Shown here: positions 1 through 7,500 of the stretch, one piece after another | Position numbering within the stretch: the first letter of the stretch is position 1 | Layout: every line of letters starts with the position of its first letter | NCBI GenBank assembly: GCA_016195085.1 | Contig: JACQAG010000031.1 | Span: 1-64,000 of the forward strand | Length of the DNA: 64,000 bases | From: Pseudomonadota bacterium | GTDB taxonomy: Bacteria > Pseudomonadota > Alphaproteobacteria > SHVZ01 | Direction: 5' to 3' | Translations under genes and position numbers: made by a program | Notes under the pieces: generated by a model | Told to the model about the DNA's origin: nothing | Databases searched by the model: none | The model's input: only the letters and a program-made list of their open reading frames with translations

Positions 1-166
1 CCTACCGGATGGGAGTCGGTAGGGAAACCACGGCGCAGTTTCAGCGCGACGGCCGGGACCATCTAGCCTACCGGATGGGAGTCGGTAGGGAAACCACGGC
101 AGCTTGGATCGCGCCTCGACAGGAGACAGCAGCCTACCGGATGGGAGTCGGTAGGGAAACCACGGC
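1..166. CRISPR. CRISPR-like array end: three identical repeats at 66-base period
   Basis: Three perfectly identical 34-base units lie at 1-34, 67-100 and 133-166. The second and third are preceded by a shared AG, so the repeat is probably 36 bases with 30-base spacers (35-64 and 101-130); the first is cut by the window edge. The spacers do not resemble each other. Each repeat contains the inverted arms CCTACCG and CGGTAGG around a 9-base loop, followed by GAAACCACGGC. A 36/30 geometry is usual in class 2 (type II, V, VI) arrays; that assignment is inference. No cas gene lies within the window, so any would have to be upstream. Because 66 is a multiple of three, an open frame also runs through the repeats, so a short tandem-repeat coding region is the main alternative. 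Confidence 0.6.
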
Positions 167-167
167 G

Positions 168-212
168 GTAGCGTCACGTGACAGTCCTTCAAGGACTGTC
201 ACGTGACGCTAC
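168..212. repeat. 45-base perfect palindrome next to the repeat array
   Basis: Arms of 22 bases (168-189 and 191-212) are exact reverse complements around a single central C at 190. Each arm contains the sub-palindrome GTCACGTGAC. The palindrome begins one base after the last array repeat. It could act as a strong bidirectional transcription stop for the array, be a protein-binding cruciform, or be a fold-back assembly artefact. There is no T-run, so a classical intrinsic terminator is not shown. Confidence 0.8.
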
Positions 213-251
213 GCTCCGCGCGATAGCCTCCAAAAAGATTCGAGCCTACGA

Positions 252-408
252 TCAGCGCCACGCCTTCCGCTCATCCGCGACACGGGAAGCGGCATCGACG
301 CCCTGCCACAGCTCCTTGCCGAGGCCGCGCAGCCCGGGAATCGAGAGCGCTGCGCCCGTCTCCAGCGCCTGGGCACGCAACACGGTGACTACCTCAGCGA
401 TCGAGCGG
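252..408 (-). pseudogene. Antitoxin C-terminal remnant (copy 1)
   Basis: On the minus strand a frame ending at the stop 252-254 encodes a tail containing GLRGLGKELWQGVD and ending DERKAWR. This kind of tail is common in antitoxins paired with PIN-domain toxins, a family call made from memory. No start codon or N-terminal DNA-binding part is present, and the frame runs directly into the glycosylase remnant on the other strand, so it is a fragment. A second copy in opposite orientation lies at 1807-1899, so the two form an imperfect inverted repeat around the toxin-antitoxin genes. Confidence 0.45.
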
Positions 409-585
409 CTCGTCGCCCATCCCTTCCGCCATGGCGCGCTTTACTACCTGAAGCGGCCGCTCTGGCTCGCCGACAGCTATCATTGCTCGCGTTACAACAC
501 CAACACCGTGCGGTTGACCGAGGCGATGTTCGCCGCGGTGCTGGCAAATTTGAGGTCGATGCTGATCGGATCAGCCGACCATCAG
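409..585 (+). pseudogene. Uracil-DNA glycosylase C-terminal remnant (copy 1)
   Basis: The plus-strand frame encodes HGALYYLKRPLW, then SYHCSRYNTNT and RLTEAMFAAVL. This matches the C-terminal block of family 5 (UdgB-like) uracil-DNA glycosylases, where the HPS-type loop is followed by NTNTGRLT. Only about 59 residues are present. The Fe-S and catalytic N-terminal parts are missing, and the conserved G before RLT is V here. A second, more decayed copy of the same block lies at 1303-1380 in the same orientation. The fragment is not expected to be active. Confidence 0.5.
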
Positions 586-624
586 GGTCGCCAAACAACC
601 CTGCTGCCGAGGTGAAGCGTTGGC

Positions 625-924
625 TCAGCTCGATACGGGAGACGCGCGGAGCCGGAGGCCGAGTGCGCGAACCACCTTCAGCACTGTGCCGAGTTCCGGA
701 TTGCCCTCGGGCGAAAGCGCCTTGTACAAGCTCTCGCGCCCCAGCCCGGCCTCGCGGGCGATTTCAGCCATCCCCCGAGCACGCGCGATATTGCCGAGCA
801 CGGCCGCGATCACTCCGGGGTCGCCGTCAGCCAGAGCCGCTTCCAGATAGGCGGCGATATCCTCAGGGGTCTTGAGCAGCGTCGCATTGTCATAGCGCGT
901 CGTTCGGACTCTTTTGCGCGCCAT
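625..924 (-). CDS. Addiction module antidote (HigA-like antitoxin)
   Basis: This 99-residue protein resembles the putative addiction module antidote family (HigA-type, Cro/C1 helix-turn-helix). The opening with YDNATLLKTPEDIAAYLEAAL, about residues 10-30, is typical. The helix-turn-helix follows near residues 50-75 (MAEIAREAGLGRESLYKAL). It should neutralise the toxin encoded just upstream (942-1232, 17-base gap) and repress the shared promoter. Toxin-before-antitoxin order is the HigBA arrangement. Full length for the family, so the pair is probably functional, although it sits in otherwise decayed DNA. Confidence 0.85.
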   Translation of the reverse strand: MARKRVRTTRYDNATLLKTPEDIAAYLEAALADGDPGVIAAVLGNIARARGMAEIAREAGLGRESLYKALSPEGNPELGTVLKVVRALGLRLRASPVSS

Positions 925-941
925 AGCACTCTCCCAAATCC

Positions 942-1232
942 CTAAAGTTCGCGAGCCAATACCTGAGCCCGCTTGATGTCTCGGGCTTGGGTTTTCTTGT
1001 CGCCGCCGATCAGCAGGATCGCCACATGCCGACCCTGCTGTTTGAAATACACTCGGTAGCCGGGACCATAGTCGACGCGCATTTCGCTGATGCCGCCGCC
1101 CACGGACCTCACGTCGCCGGCGAGCCCGAGAGTCAGGCGATCGATCCGCACCTGGATCCGGGCCCGCGCTGGTCGATCGCGAAGTCTACCGAGCCATGCC
1201 GCAAAAGCCGGCGTCTGGCGAACTTCCATCAC
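942..1232 (-). CDS. Addiction module killer protein (RelE/HigB-like toxin)
   Basis: This 96-residue protein belongs to the RelE/ParE superfamily, in the putative addiction module killer group. It opens with FAAWLGRLRDRPARARI, has a middle GISEMRVDYGPGYRVYF, and a C-terminal ILLIGGDKKTQARDI, the usual conserved blocks including the late G-G-D-K-x-x-Q. Members are usually ribosome-associated mRNA interferases; activity here is inferred. It is first in a two-gene operon with the antitoxin. A palindrome starting 9 bases upstream of the ATG is a likely autoregulatory operator. Confidence 0.85.
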   Translation of the reverse strand: MMEVRQTPAFAAWLGRLRDRPARARIQVRIDRLTLGLAGDVRSVGGGISEMRVDYGPGYRVYFKQQGRHVAILLIGGDKKTQARDIKRAQVLAREL

Positions 1233-1240
1233 CGCGCCAA

Positions 1241-1260
1241 TTGTATCCTATAAAATACAA
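1241..1260 (-). promoter_or_regulatory. Putative toxin-antitoxin operator
   Basis: A 20-base AT-rich palindrome has outer arms TTGTAT and ATACAA around a TATA core. It lies 9-28 bases upstream of the toxin ATG and overlaps the expected promoter region. Autorepression by antitoxin at such a site is the rule for HigBA/RelBE-type modules; binding here is inferred. Confidence 0.5.
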
Positions 1261-1302
1261 AGACACAAGGTGTCGAGGATCTCACAGCACCGGCTCGCGC
1301 GT

Positions 1303-1380
1303 GAGTTCCTCGTCGCCCACAGCGATCACTACTAGCGCTACAACACGAATACCGGGCGGCTGAAACAGTATCGATTGTGA
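1303..1380 (+). pseudogene. Uracil-DNA glycosylase remnant (copy 2)
   Basis: The frame reads EFLVAHSDHY, then a TAG stop at 1333-1335, then RYNTNTGRLKQYRL and a second stop at 1378-1380. RYNTNTGRL is the same block seen in the copy at 409-585, here with the conserved G kept but the gene interrupted. The two copies are in the same orientation on either side of the toxin-antitoxin operon, which suggests duplication or insertion within an original glycosylase gene followed by decay. Confidence 0.4.
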
Positions 1381-1400
1381 CGCTTCGTGAGCGCTCCACA

Positions 1401-1667
1401 CTATCTATGAGGGAATGGAATTACTTTCCCATCTCCTTTGAACTTCAGGCAGAAGCTAGCCAGGTCCGCACGGACCTCCTCTTGATATTCGATGTTTTGA
1501 GCCTCTCGCTCAGCCGCTAATAGCTGCTGACCAACAATCGCCAAATCTAGTTGCCGTTGTGTTGGGTTCTTTCTCCGACGATCACGGCGAATCTGTTTGT
1601 CGCAACGAAGCAGGGAGCAAATTCGACGCTTAAGCTCTCGGATATTTCTGCTGTTTTCCGTGTTCAT
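1401..1667 (-). CDS. Hypothetical protein, basic and helical
   Basis: An 88-residue protein of unknown function, rich in Arg, Lys and Glu. A basic stretch (RRDRRRKNPTQRQ) sits near residue 30, a predicted helix follows, and the C-terminus contains GDGKVIPF. The ATG at 1667 is chosen because GGAG stands 7-8 bases upstream; an upstream GTG at 1679 would add four residues but overlaps that ribosome site. The gene and its upstream region are visibly less GC-rich than the rest of the window, which suggests horizontal transfer. I recognise no family. Confidence 0.55.
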   Translation of the reverse strand: MNTENSRNIRELKRRICSLLRCDKQIRRDRRRKNPTQRQLDLAIVGQQLLAAEREAQNIEYQEEVRADLASFCLKFKGDGKVIPFPHR

Positions 1668-1806
1668 TTTACACTCCACCAGATTGGGAAGTCACCATAA
1701 GTAATTGAAATTGAACACTAAATTGGAAACCGTCAAGAAAAATCGATCTCGGCGCACTACGCTCTTGACAGCTTTTCCGCGTGGCGCACGCGCTGGAGCC
1801 CGATGA

Positions 1807-1899
1807 GCGCTGTCGATCCTAAAACTACGCGGCCTCGGCAAGGAGCTGTGGCGCGGCGCCGATGCCGCCATCCACGTCGAGGACGAGCGGAAGGCGTGG
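1807..1899 (+). pseudogene. Antitoxin C-terminal remnant (copy 2, inverted)
   Basis: The plus strand encodes ALSILKLRGLGKELWRGADA followed by DERKAW, closely matching the minus-strand tail at 252-350. There is no stop at the expected point, and upstream the match continues only in another frame, so it is frameshifted and dead. Together with copy 1 it forms an inverted repeat of roughly 90 bases enclosing 351-1806. Confidence 0.45.
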
Positions 1900-2015
1900 C
1901 CAATTGAATCAATGGGTTGCCGGTGTCCCAGCGTCCCCGAGCCTAGCTCCTGGAGCGGGACAGCGTTGGAGTCCACCCCTCCCGCGCCCGCGCTCCGGCG
2001 GGACGGAGGGAGCCC

Positions 2016-2489
2016 CTACTCCTTCGACTTCTCGCGCATGAGCCTCGCCTTGTCGCGCTGCCAATCCTGCTTCTTCAGGTGCTCGCGCTTGTCGCCTCGC
2101 TTGCGCCCCTTGCCGAGGCCGAGCTCGACCTTGGCGATGCCGCGCTCGTTGAAATAGATCGACAGCGGCACCAAGGTCACGCCCTCGCGCCGGATCGAGC
2201 CCAAGAGGCGATCGCGCTGGCGACGGTGGACCAAGAGCTTGCGCGCCCGCCTCGGCTCGTGATTGAAGCGGTTGGCGGCGCGGTATTCCGGCACATAGGC
2301 GTTGATGAGGTAGAGCTCGCCGTCCTTCTCCCCGGCATAGCTCTCGTTGATCGAGGCTTGGCCGGCGCGGAGCGACTTCACCTCGGTGCCGCTCAGCATG
2401 ATGCCGGCTTCGATCGTGTCGAGGATCTCATAGTCGAAGCGGGCGCGGCGGTTCTGCGCCGCCAGGCGGGCGGCGGGATCGCGAGCCAT
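2016..2489 (-). CDS. smpB: SsrA-binding protein SmpB
   Basis: A 157-residue protein, standard length for SmpB, the partner of tmRNA in trans-translation that frees stalled ribosomes and tags the incomplete peptide. Family blocks seen are [18 protein letters not shown], the GTEVKSLR segment, the INAYVPEY block and the basic C-terminal tail ([15 protein letters not shown]). The ATG at 2489 gives the expected short N-terminus. It lies 32 bases downstream of dapA on the same strand and may be cotranscribed with it, an arrangement common in Alphaproteobacteria. Confidence 0.97.
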   Translation of the reverse strand: MARDPAARLAAQNRRARFDYEILDTIEAGIMLSGTEVKSLRAGQASINESYAGEKDGELYLINAYVPEYRAANRFNHEPRRARKLLVHRRQRDRLLGSIRREGVTLVPLSIYFNERGIAKVELGLGKGRKRGDKREHLKKQDWQRDKARLMREKSKE

Positions 2490-2521
2490 GGTGCTGTAAG
2501 CCTAGAGAGGTCGGGGTCGGG

Positions 2522-3412
2522 TCAGTTGATGAGGCCGGCCGAGGTCATTGCCGCCTTCACCCTGGCCTTGGTCGCCTCGCTCAGGGGGGCCAGCGGCAGC
2601 CGGCAATTGGGCTGGCAGTGACCCAAGAGGCTGGCCGCGTATTTGACCGGTGCCGGGCTCGTCTCCACGAACAAGGCCTCATGCAACGGCATCAGCCGCT
2701 CGTTCACCTGCTGGGCGGAGCGCAGATCGGCCCGCTGCCAGGCCTCATGCATGTCGGCCAGCGCCCGGGGCGCCACATTGGCGGTGACCGAGATGCAGCC
2801 ATCGCCGGCCTGGGCGAGGAAGGCGAGCGCGGTCGCGTCCTCGCCCGAAAGCTGCGCGAACGCCTCGCCGCACGCCCGCTTGGTCTTCTGCGGACGGGCG
2901 AGATCGTTGGTTGCATCCTTGACGCCGATGATGTTGGCGAGCTTGGCGAGCCGGCCCATGGTTTCGACCGACATGTCGATCACGCAGCGCCCGGGGATGT
3001 TGTAGATGACGATCGGCAGCTCGACCGCATCGTGGATCGCCTTGTAATGCAGGTAGAGCCCCTCCTGCGTCGGCTTGTTGTAGTAGGGGGTCACCACCAG
3101 GGCCGCATCGGCGCCGGCACTCTTGGCATGGCGGGTGAGTTCGATCGCCTCGTCGGTCGAGTTGGAGCCGGTGCCGGCGATCACCGGGACCTTGCGCCCG
3201 CCCGGCTTGCCGCCGGCGACCTCGACGCACAGCTCGACCACGCGCTTGTGCTCGGAATGGCTCAAGGTCGGCGACTCGCCCGTGGTGCCGCACGGGATGA
3301 GGCCGTGGGTGCCGTGGGCGATCTGCCAGGAAACGAAGGCTTGGTATGCCTTGTCATCCACCTTGCCGTTCTGGAAGGGGGTGATGAGCGCAACCAGCGA
3401 TCCCTTGAACAT
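2522..3412 (-). CDS. dapA: 4-hydroxy-tetrahydrodipicolinate synthase
   Basis: This enzyme condenses pyruvate with aspartate semialdehyde in lysine and diaminopimelate synthesis. The 296 residues form a single TIM barrel. Visible active-site elements are GTTGES (Thr43, Thr44), Tyr137 in VIYNIPGR and Schiff-base Lys165 in GVKDAT, all at the family positions. The start at 3412 ([13 protein letters not shown]) is preferred to upstream starts because it matches the conserved N-terminus. Divergent from the lytic transglycosylase gene; smpB follows. Confidence 0.97.
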   Translation of the reverse strand: MFKGSLVALITPFQNGKVDDKAYQAFVSWQIAHGTHGLIPCGTTGESPTLSHSEHKRVVELCVEVAGGKPGGRKVPVIAGTGSNSTDEAIELTRHAKSAGADAALVVTPYYNKPTQEGLYLHYKAIHDAVELPIVIYNIPGRCVIDMSVETMGRLAKLANIIGVKDATNDLARPQKTKRACGEAFAQLSGEDATALAFLAQAGDGCISVTANVAPRALADMHEAWQRADLRSAQQVNERLMPLHEALFVETSPAPVKYAASLLGHCQPNCRLPLAPLSEATKARVKAAMTSAGLIN

Positions 3413-3497
3413 CGTTTTCGCCTTATGGTGTCGGCCTGAAGCCGGGACGATAGTCTCCTCCGTCGAGGGCGGCAAGGCGAGGCTTCGCGCCTGCGGT

Positions 3498-3527
3498 TGT
3501 TGCGCCGGCATGCTTGCGGGTAGAATG
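3498..3527 (+). promoter_or_regulatory. Candidate sigma-70-type promoter for the transglycosylase gene
   Basis: TTGTTG (3498-3503) and TAGAAT (3522-3527) are separated by 18 bases and lie about 35 bases upstream of the TTG start at 3562, in the gap between divergent dapA and slt. The match was made by eye only. Confidence 0.35.
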
Positions 3528-3561
3528 CGGTCGGCGCCAAAAATGTAGATGGGGGTAGGGG

Positions 3562-5904
3562 TTGCGGGGAATTCGGTTGGCTCGAACATGGGCGTGGTCG
3601 CGCCTGTCGCCCGCATGTCTCATGGCCCCGCTCATGGGGCTTCTGTGCCTGGTGGGGCTCGGGGTCCATCCGGCGCTGGCGCTCGGCGGCGATGAGCTGC
3701 AAGCCGCGCGCGCCGCTTACACCGCCGCCGACATTGGCGACTACGCCAAGGCGGTGACGCTGGCGCAGCGGCTGAACAATCCGGTTCTCAACAAGATCTT
3801 GCGCTGGCTCGAGCTGAGGCGCGCCAGCTCCGGGGCGAGCTTCGCCGAGATCACCGGCTTCCTCGCGCAGAACCCCGACTGGCCCAGCCGGCGCCGCCTG
3901 CTGCTGCGCGCCGAGGAGTTGCTGCCGAGCGATCTTGCCGATGTCGCGGTCGTCGCCTGGTTCAAGGCGAATCCGCCGATCAACGCCAATGGCAAGCTGA
4001 GGTTGGCGGAGTCGCTGGCGCGAACCGGCGACGCGCGCGCCGCCGAGGAGATGGTGCGCCAAGCCTGGATCGGCGGCGATTTCACCGCCCCGCAGGAACG
4101 CCAGCTGGCGCAGCGCTACAAGGGCGCGCTCCGGAGCGAGGACCACGTCGCCCGCCTCGACCGGCTGCTCTGGGACGGCAACACCGGTGCTGCCAAGCGG
4201 CTCTATCCACGGGTCGACGACGACCACAGGGCGCTGGCCGAAGCGCGGATCCATCTCCGCGCCAATGTCGGCGGGGTCGAGTGGGCGCTGCGCAAGGTGC
4301 CGGCGCGGCTGGTGAATGACCCGGGGCTGCTCTACGACCGGCTGAAGTGGCGCCGCGTGCGCTCCAATAACGAGGCCGCGCGCGATATTCTGCTGCACCC
4401 GCCGGCGAACCTGGTCCGCCCGGAGCTGTGGTGGCGCGAGCGCGAATACCAGGCGCGGATGGCACTCCGGGAAGGCGACATCTCGCTTGCCTACAAGCTC
4501 GCTGCCGGTCACCGCCAGGCGGGCGGCATCGGCCAGGCCGACTCGGAGTTCCTGGCCGGCTTCATCGCGCTCCGTTTCCTCAACGATACCAAGCCCGCAC
4601 TCGGGCATTTCCAACGGCTCTACGAGGACGTCAACACCCCGATCAGCCGCGCCCGGGGCGCCTTCTGGGCCGGTCGCGCCGCCGATACCCTCGCCAACAA
4701 GCCGCTGGCCGCCGAGTGGTACGGCAAGGCGGCCGAGCACGTGACGACCTTCTATGGCCAGCTCGCCGCGGGCCGCCTCACCGACCAGCCGCCGCCCTTG
4801 CCAAGCGACCCCAAGCCGAGCCGCGCCGAGAGCCAGAGCTTCCTCAAGAGCGAGCTTGCCCAGGCCGTGCGCATCCTCCAGGAGCTGGGCCAGACCGACA
4901 AGCTGCCGACCTTCGCCGCCGCGCTGATGACGCGATCGAAGACGCCGGTCGAGCGGGTGCTGACCCTGGCCCTCCTGCGCGAGCTCGGCCGTCCGGATCT
5001 TGCCGTGACCTTGGCCCGGCGGGTGGCGCGCGACGGCCAGGTCCTGATCGATGACGGCTATCCGGTCTTGGAGCTTCCCGACACGCCGGCGGGCGAGCCG
5101 GCGCTGGTGCACGCGGTCGTGCGCCAGGAAAGCGGCTTCGATGCGCGGGCGGTCAGCCGCGCCAACGCCCACGGCCTGATGCAGCTCTTGCCGTCCACCG
5201 CCAAAGCCGTCGCCAAGGGGCTCAATGTCCGCTTCGACTCCGCCAGCCTCTTGGGCGACCCGCATTACAATCTTCGTCTGGGCCAAGCCTATCTCTCGAG
5301 CCTGCTCGAGGACTTCGATGGCTCCTACCTCGCCGCGGTGGCGGCCTACAACGCCGGCCCCGGCCGCGTCAGGCACTGGCTCAGGGACAATGGCGACCCC
5401 AGGCGCGGCGAGATCGACGTGCTCGACTGGGTCGAGCAGATCCCGGTGGCCGAGACGCGCAACTACGTGCAGCGGGTGCTGGAAGGATTGCAGGTCTACC
5501 GCGTGCGCCTGCACGCGGCCCCGCAGCGGCTCGCCGCGGCGCAAGCGATCGGCCGCTGGTGCCTCTTTGGCTGCGGCGGCGTCATCGAGGCGAGCACGCT
5601 GCCGGCCAGGGTCGGCCGCGCCGCGGTGGAAAGCACCTGCGATCCGGCAAGCGATGCCACCTGCCAAGAGGCGCCGGCGATCGAAATCGGCTGCACGCCC
5701 GGCGTCGATCCCTCCTGCCAGGCGCCGGTGGTGCCGGTCGTGCCCGCCGTCCGCAGCCGCGCCGATCCCGAGCTGGATGGGATGCTGAGCCAGCCCATCA
5801 GGCCGGCGCGCGCGCTGCCTTCCGCCCGGGCGGAACAGGCGGGCCCGGATGTCCGCCCCGGCCTCGGCGCGATCGAGATGCCCGTCAATCACTTGAGGAA
5901 GTGA
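3562..5904 (+). CDS. Soluble lytic murein transglycosylase
   Basis: A periplasmic enzyme that cleaves the MurNAc-GlcNAc bond of peptidoglycan to leave 1,6-anhydro ends. It has 780 residues. An N-terminal signal region has a basic start and hydrophobic core ending near ALA-LGGDE. A long alpha-helical superhelix fills roughly residues 50-480. The C-terminal SLT domain carries catalytic Glu523 in VRQESGFD, followed by AHGLMQLLP and AYNAGPGRV. The tail after about residue 650 is Cys- and Pro-rich and not part of the family core. TTG at 3562 follows a G-rich ribosome site; ATG at 3622 is possible but leaves no positive charge before the hydrophobic core. Confidence 0.9.
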   Translation: MRGIRLARTWAWSRLSPACLMAPLMGLLCLVGLGVHPALALGGDELQAARAAYTAADIGDYAKAVTLAQRLNNPVLNKILRWLELRRASSGASFAEITGFLAQNPDWPSRRRLLLRAEELLPSDLADVAVVAWFKANPPINANGKLRLAESLARTGDARAAEEMVRQAWIGGDFTAPQERQLAQRYKGALRSEDHVARLDRLLWDGNTGAAKRLYPRVDDDHRALAEARIHLRANVGGVEWALRKVPARLVNDPGLLYDRLKWRRVRSNNEAARDILLHPPANLVRPELWWREREYQARMALREGDISLAYKLAAGHRQAGGIGQADSEFLAGFIALRFLNDTKPALGHFQRLYEDVNTPISRARGAFWAGRAADTLANKPLAAEWYGKAAEHVTTFYGQLAAGRLTDQPPPLPSDPKPSRAESQSFLKSELAQAVRILQELGQTDKLPTFAAALMTRSKTPVERVLTLALLRELGRPDLAVTLARRVARDGQVLIDDGYPVLELPDTPAGEPALVHAVVRQESGFDARAVSRANAHGLMQLLPSTAKAVAKGLNVRFDSASLLGDPHYNLRLGQAYLSSLLEDFDGSYLAAVAAYNAGPGRVRHWLRDNGDPRRGEIDVLDWVEQIPVAETRNYVQRVLEGLQVYRVRLHAAPQRLAAAQAIGRWCLFGCGGVIEASTLPARVGRAAVESTCDPASDATCQEAPAIEIGCTPGVDPSCQAPVVPVVPAVRSRADPELDGMLSQPIRPARALPSARAEQAGPDVRPGLGAIEMPVNHLRK

Positions 5905-5913
5905 CGTGCCGGA

Positions 5914-6612
5914 ATGCCTCACGTGACAGGGCAGGTGCGTTTCAGCGACATCGGCGCCGTGGTCTTCGATGCCTATGGCACGCTGATCGACATCTCGGAG
6001 ATTACCAATCAGTGCCGCGACGCATTGGGCGACAAGGCCGAAGCGCTGTCGCGCCTGTGGCGCGAGAAGCAGCTGCAATACACCTGGCTGCGCAGCCTCA
6101 TGGGCGCCTACGTCGATTTCTGGCATGTGACCAGCGAGGCGTTGGAATATGCGATGGCAGCGCTGGGCATCGCCAATCCGCCGCTCCGCGCCCTTTTGAT
6201 GCAGCTCTATCTCAGCCCGAAGATCTACGCCGACGTGCTGCCCACCCTGCAGCAACTCAGGGCGAAGGGCCTGCGCACGGCGATCCTGTCCAACGGCTCG
6301 CCGACGATGCTGGCCGCCGCCGTCAATTCGAACGTGCTGAGGCCGAGCCTCGATGCGGTGCTGTCGGTCGACGCGGTCAAGACCTACAAGCCGCATCCCA
6401 GCGTCTATCAGCTCGCCGTCGACCGCATGGCGGTCCCCGCAACCCGAATCCTGTTCGTCAGCGCCAATGGCTGGGATGCGGTCGGCGCCGGTCATTTCGG
6501 CTTCCACGTCGCCTGGATCAACCGTTCGGGCCTGCCGCAGGAGGCGCTGCCGCACCGGTCCGAGGCTGAGATCAAGTCATTGGCGGAGCTGCCGGCTCTG
6601 CTCGGGCTCTGA
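5914..6612 (+). CDS. Haloacid dehalogenase type II-like HAD hydrolase
   Basis: This 232-residue protein resembles (S)-2-haloacid dehalogenases, which hydrolyse 2-haloalkanoates through an aspartyl ester. Nucleophile Asp19 is in VVFDAYGTL, motif II Ser in ILSNGSP, motif III Lys in KTYKPHP, and the C-terminal SANGWDAVGA replaces the usual HAD acidic motif in the way typical of type II dehalogenases. The true substrate may be another small acid. It starts 9 bases after slt and is followed 18 bases later by an alpha/beta hydrolase, so a small operon is likely. Confidence 0.85.
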   Translation: MPHVTGQVRFSDIGAVVFDAYGTLIDISEITNQCRDALGDKAEALSRLWREKQLQYTWLRSLMGAYVDFWHVTSEALEYAMAALGIANPPLRALLMQLYLSPKIYADVLPTLQQLRAKGLRTAILSNGSPTMLAAAVNSNVLRPSLDAVLSVDAVKTYKPHPSVYQLAVDRMAVPATRILFVSANGWDAVGAGHFGFHVAWINRSGLPQEALPHRSEAEIKSLAELPALLGL

Positions 6613-6630
6613 GCGAAGGCATCCCTGGCG

Positions 6631-7500
6631 GTGACCGGGAGCACGCTCGAGTCCGGCTACGTCTCCAGGTTCTTTTCCGCGCAAGACGGGCTTCGCCTGC
6701 ACTACCGGGACTATGGCGAGGCCACGGCGCAGCACCCGGCCCTCCTGTGCTTGCCCGGCCTCGCGCGCAACGCCAAGGACTTCCACGTGCCGGCCCTTCG
6801 CCACGCCGGTAAGCGCCGCGTCATCGCTTCCGACTATCGCGGCCGCGGCCGCTCCGAGTGGGATCCCGATTGGCGGAATTACCAGCCGCGCACCTATCTC
6901 GACGACATCCGACACTTGCTCGCAGGCGCCGGCCTCCAGCGCATGGTCGTGCTCGGCACCTCGCTCGGCGGCGCGCTCGCCATGGCCTTGGGCGTGCTTC
7001 AGCCGAGCCTGCTTGCCGGCGTCATCCTGAACGATATCGGCACCGAGGTCGGCTCGGCCGGCATCGCCCGGGTACTCGCCTATCTCGCCAAGGATCGCCC
7101 GCAGCCGGATTGGCCGAGTGCGGCCGCGCATCTCAAGAGCCTGCTCCCCAATCTCTCGATCGACAGCGAGGACGGGTGGCTGCGCTTCGCTGGCGCGACT
7201 TACCGTGAAGGCGATGACGGGCTCTTGCATTTCGATTGGGACCCGACCATCGTGCGGCCGCTCTTGACCGGGCGACAGTCTCCGGTGGATCTCTGGCCCT
7301 TGTTCGGATCCCTCGGCCGGCTGCCGGTCCTGCTGATCCGCGGCGGCAAATCCGACATCCTGTCGGATGCAACCGCGTCCCGCATGGCCGACGCGCATCC
7401 CGGCATGGGCATGGTGACCGTGCCGGGCGCCGGCCATGCGCCGACCCTCGAAGAGCCCGCGGTGGTGGAGGCGATCGATGCGTTCCTCAGCGAGATCTGA
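6631..7500 (+). CDS. Alpha/beta hydrolase
   Basis: A 289-residue alpha/beta-fold hydrolase with nucleophile Ser111 in the elbow GTSLGG, acid Asp242 in GGKSDIL and base His269 in GAGHAPTL. The oxyanion region is LPGLARN, near residue 50. A cap segment of helices lies around residues 140-190. GTG at 6631 is the start closest to the preceding dehalogenase gene. The 3' end overlaps the PLP enzyme gene by 23 bases. The substrate cannot be told from the sequence; esterases, lactonases and C-C hydrolases share this pattern. Confidence 0.85.
   Translation: MTGSTLESGYVSRFFSAQDGLRLHYRDYGEATAQHPALLCLPGLARNAKDFHVPALRHAGKRRVIASDYRGRGRSEWDPDWRNYQPRTYLDDIRHLLAGAGLQRMVVLGTSLGGALAMALGVLQPSLLAGVILNDIGTEVGSAGIARVLAYLAKDRPQPDWPSAAAHLKSLLPNLSIDSEDGWLRFAGATYREGDDGLLHFDWDPTIVRPLLTGRQSPVDLWPLFGSLGRLPVLLIRGGKSDILSDATASRMADAHPGMGMVTVPGAGHAPTLEEPAVVEAIDAFLSEI

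Noticed and set aside
9-206. 65-codon open frame running through the three repeats
   Set aside because: It exists because the 66-base period is a multiple of three. The repeats are identical at DNA level while the intervening segments are unrelated, which fits an array of repeats and spacers better than a protein.
178-615. 145-codon plus-strand frame as one protein
   Set aside because: Its first half is antisense to the antitoxin remnant and only codons from about 409 on resemble a glycosylase. It starts inside the palindrome, so it is not a real gene.
3262-6555. 1097-codon minus-strand open frame
   Set aside because: It is antisense to the well-supported transglycosylase and HAD genes. Long antisense frames are expected in high-GC DNA and its composition is not protein-like.
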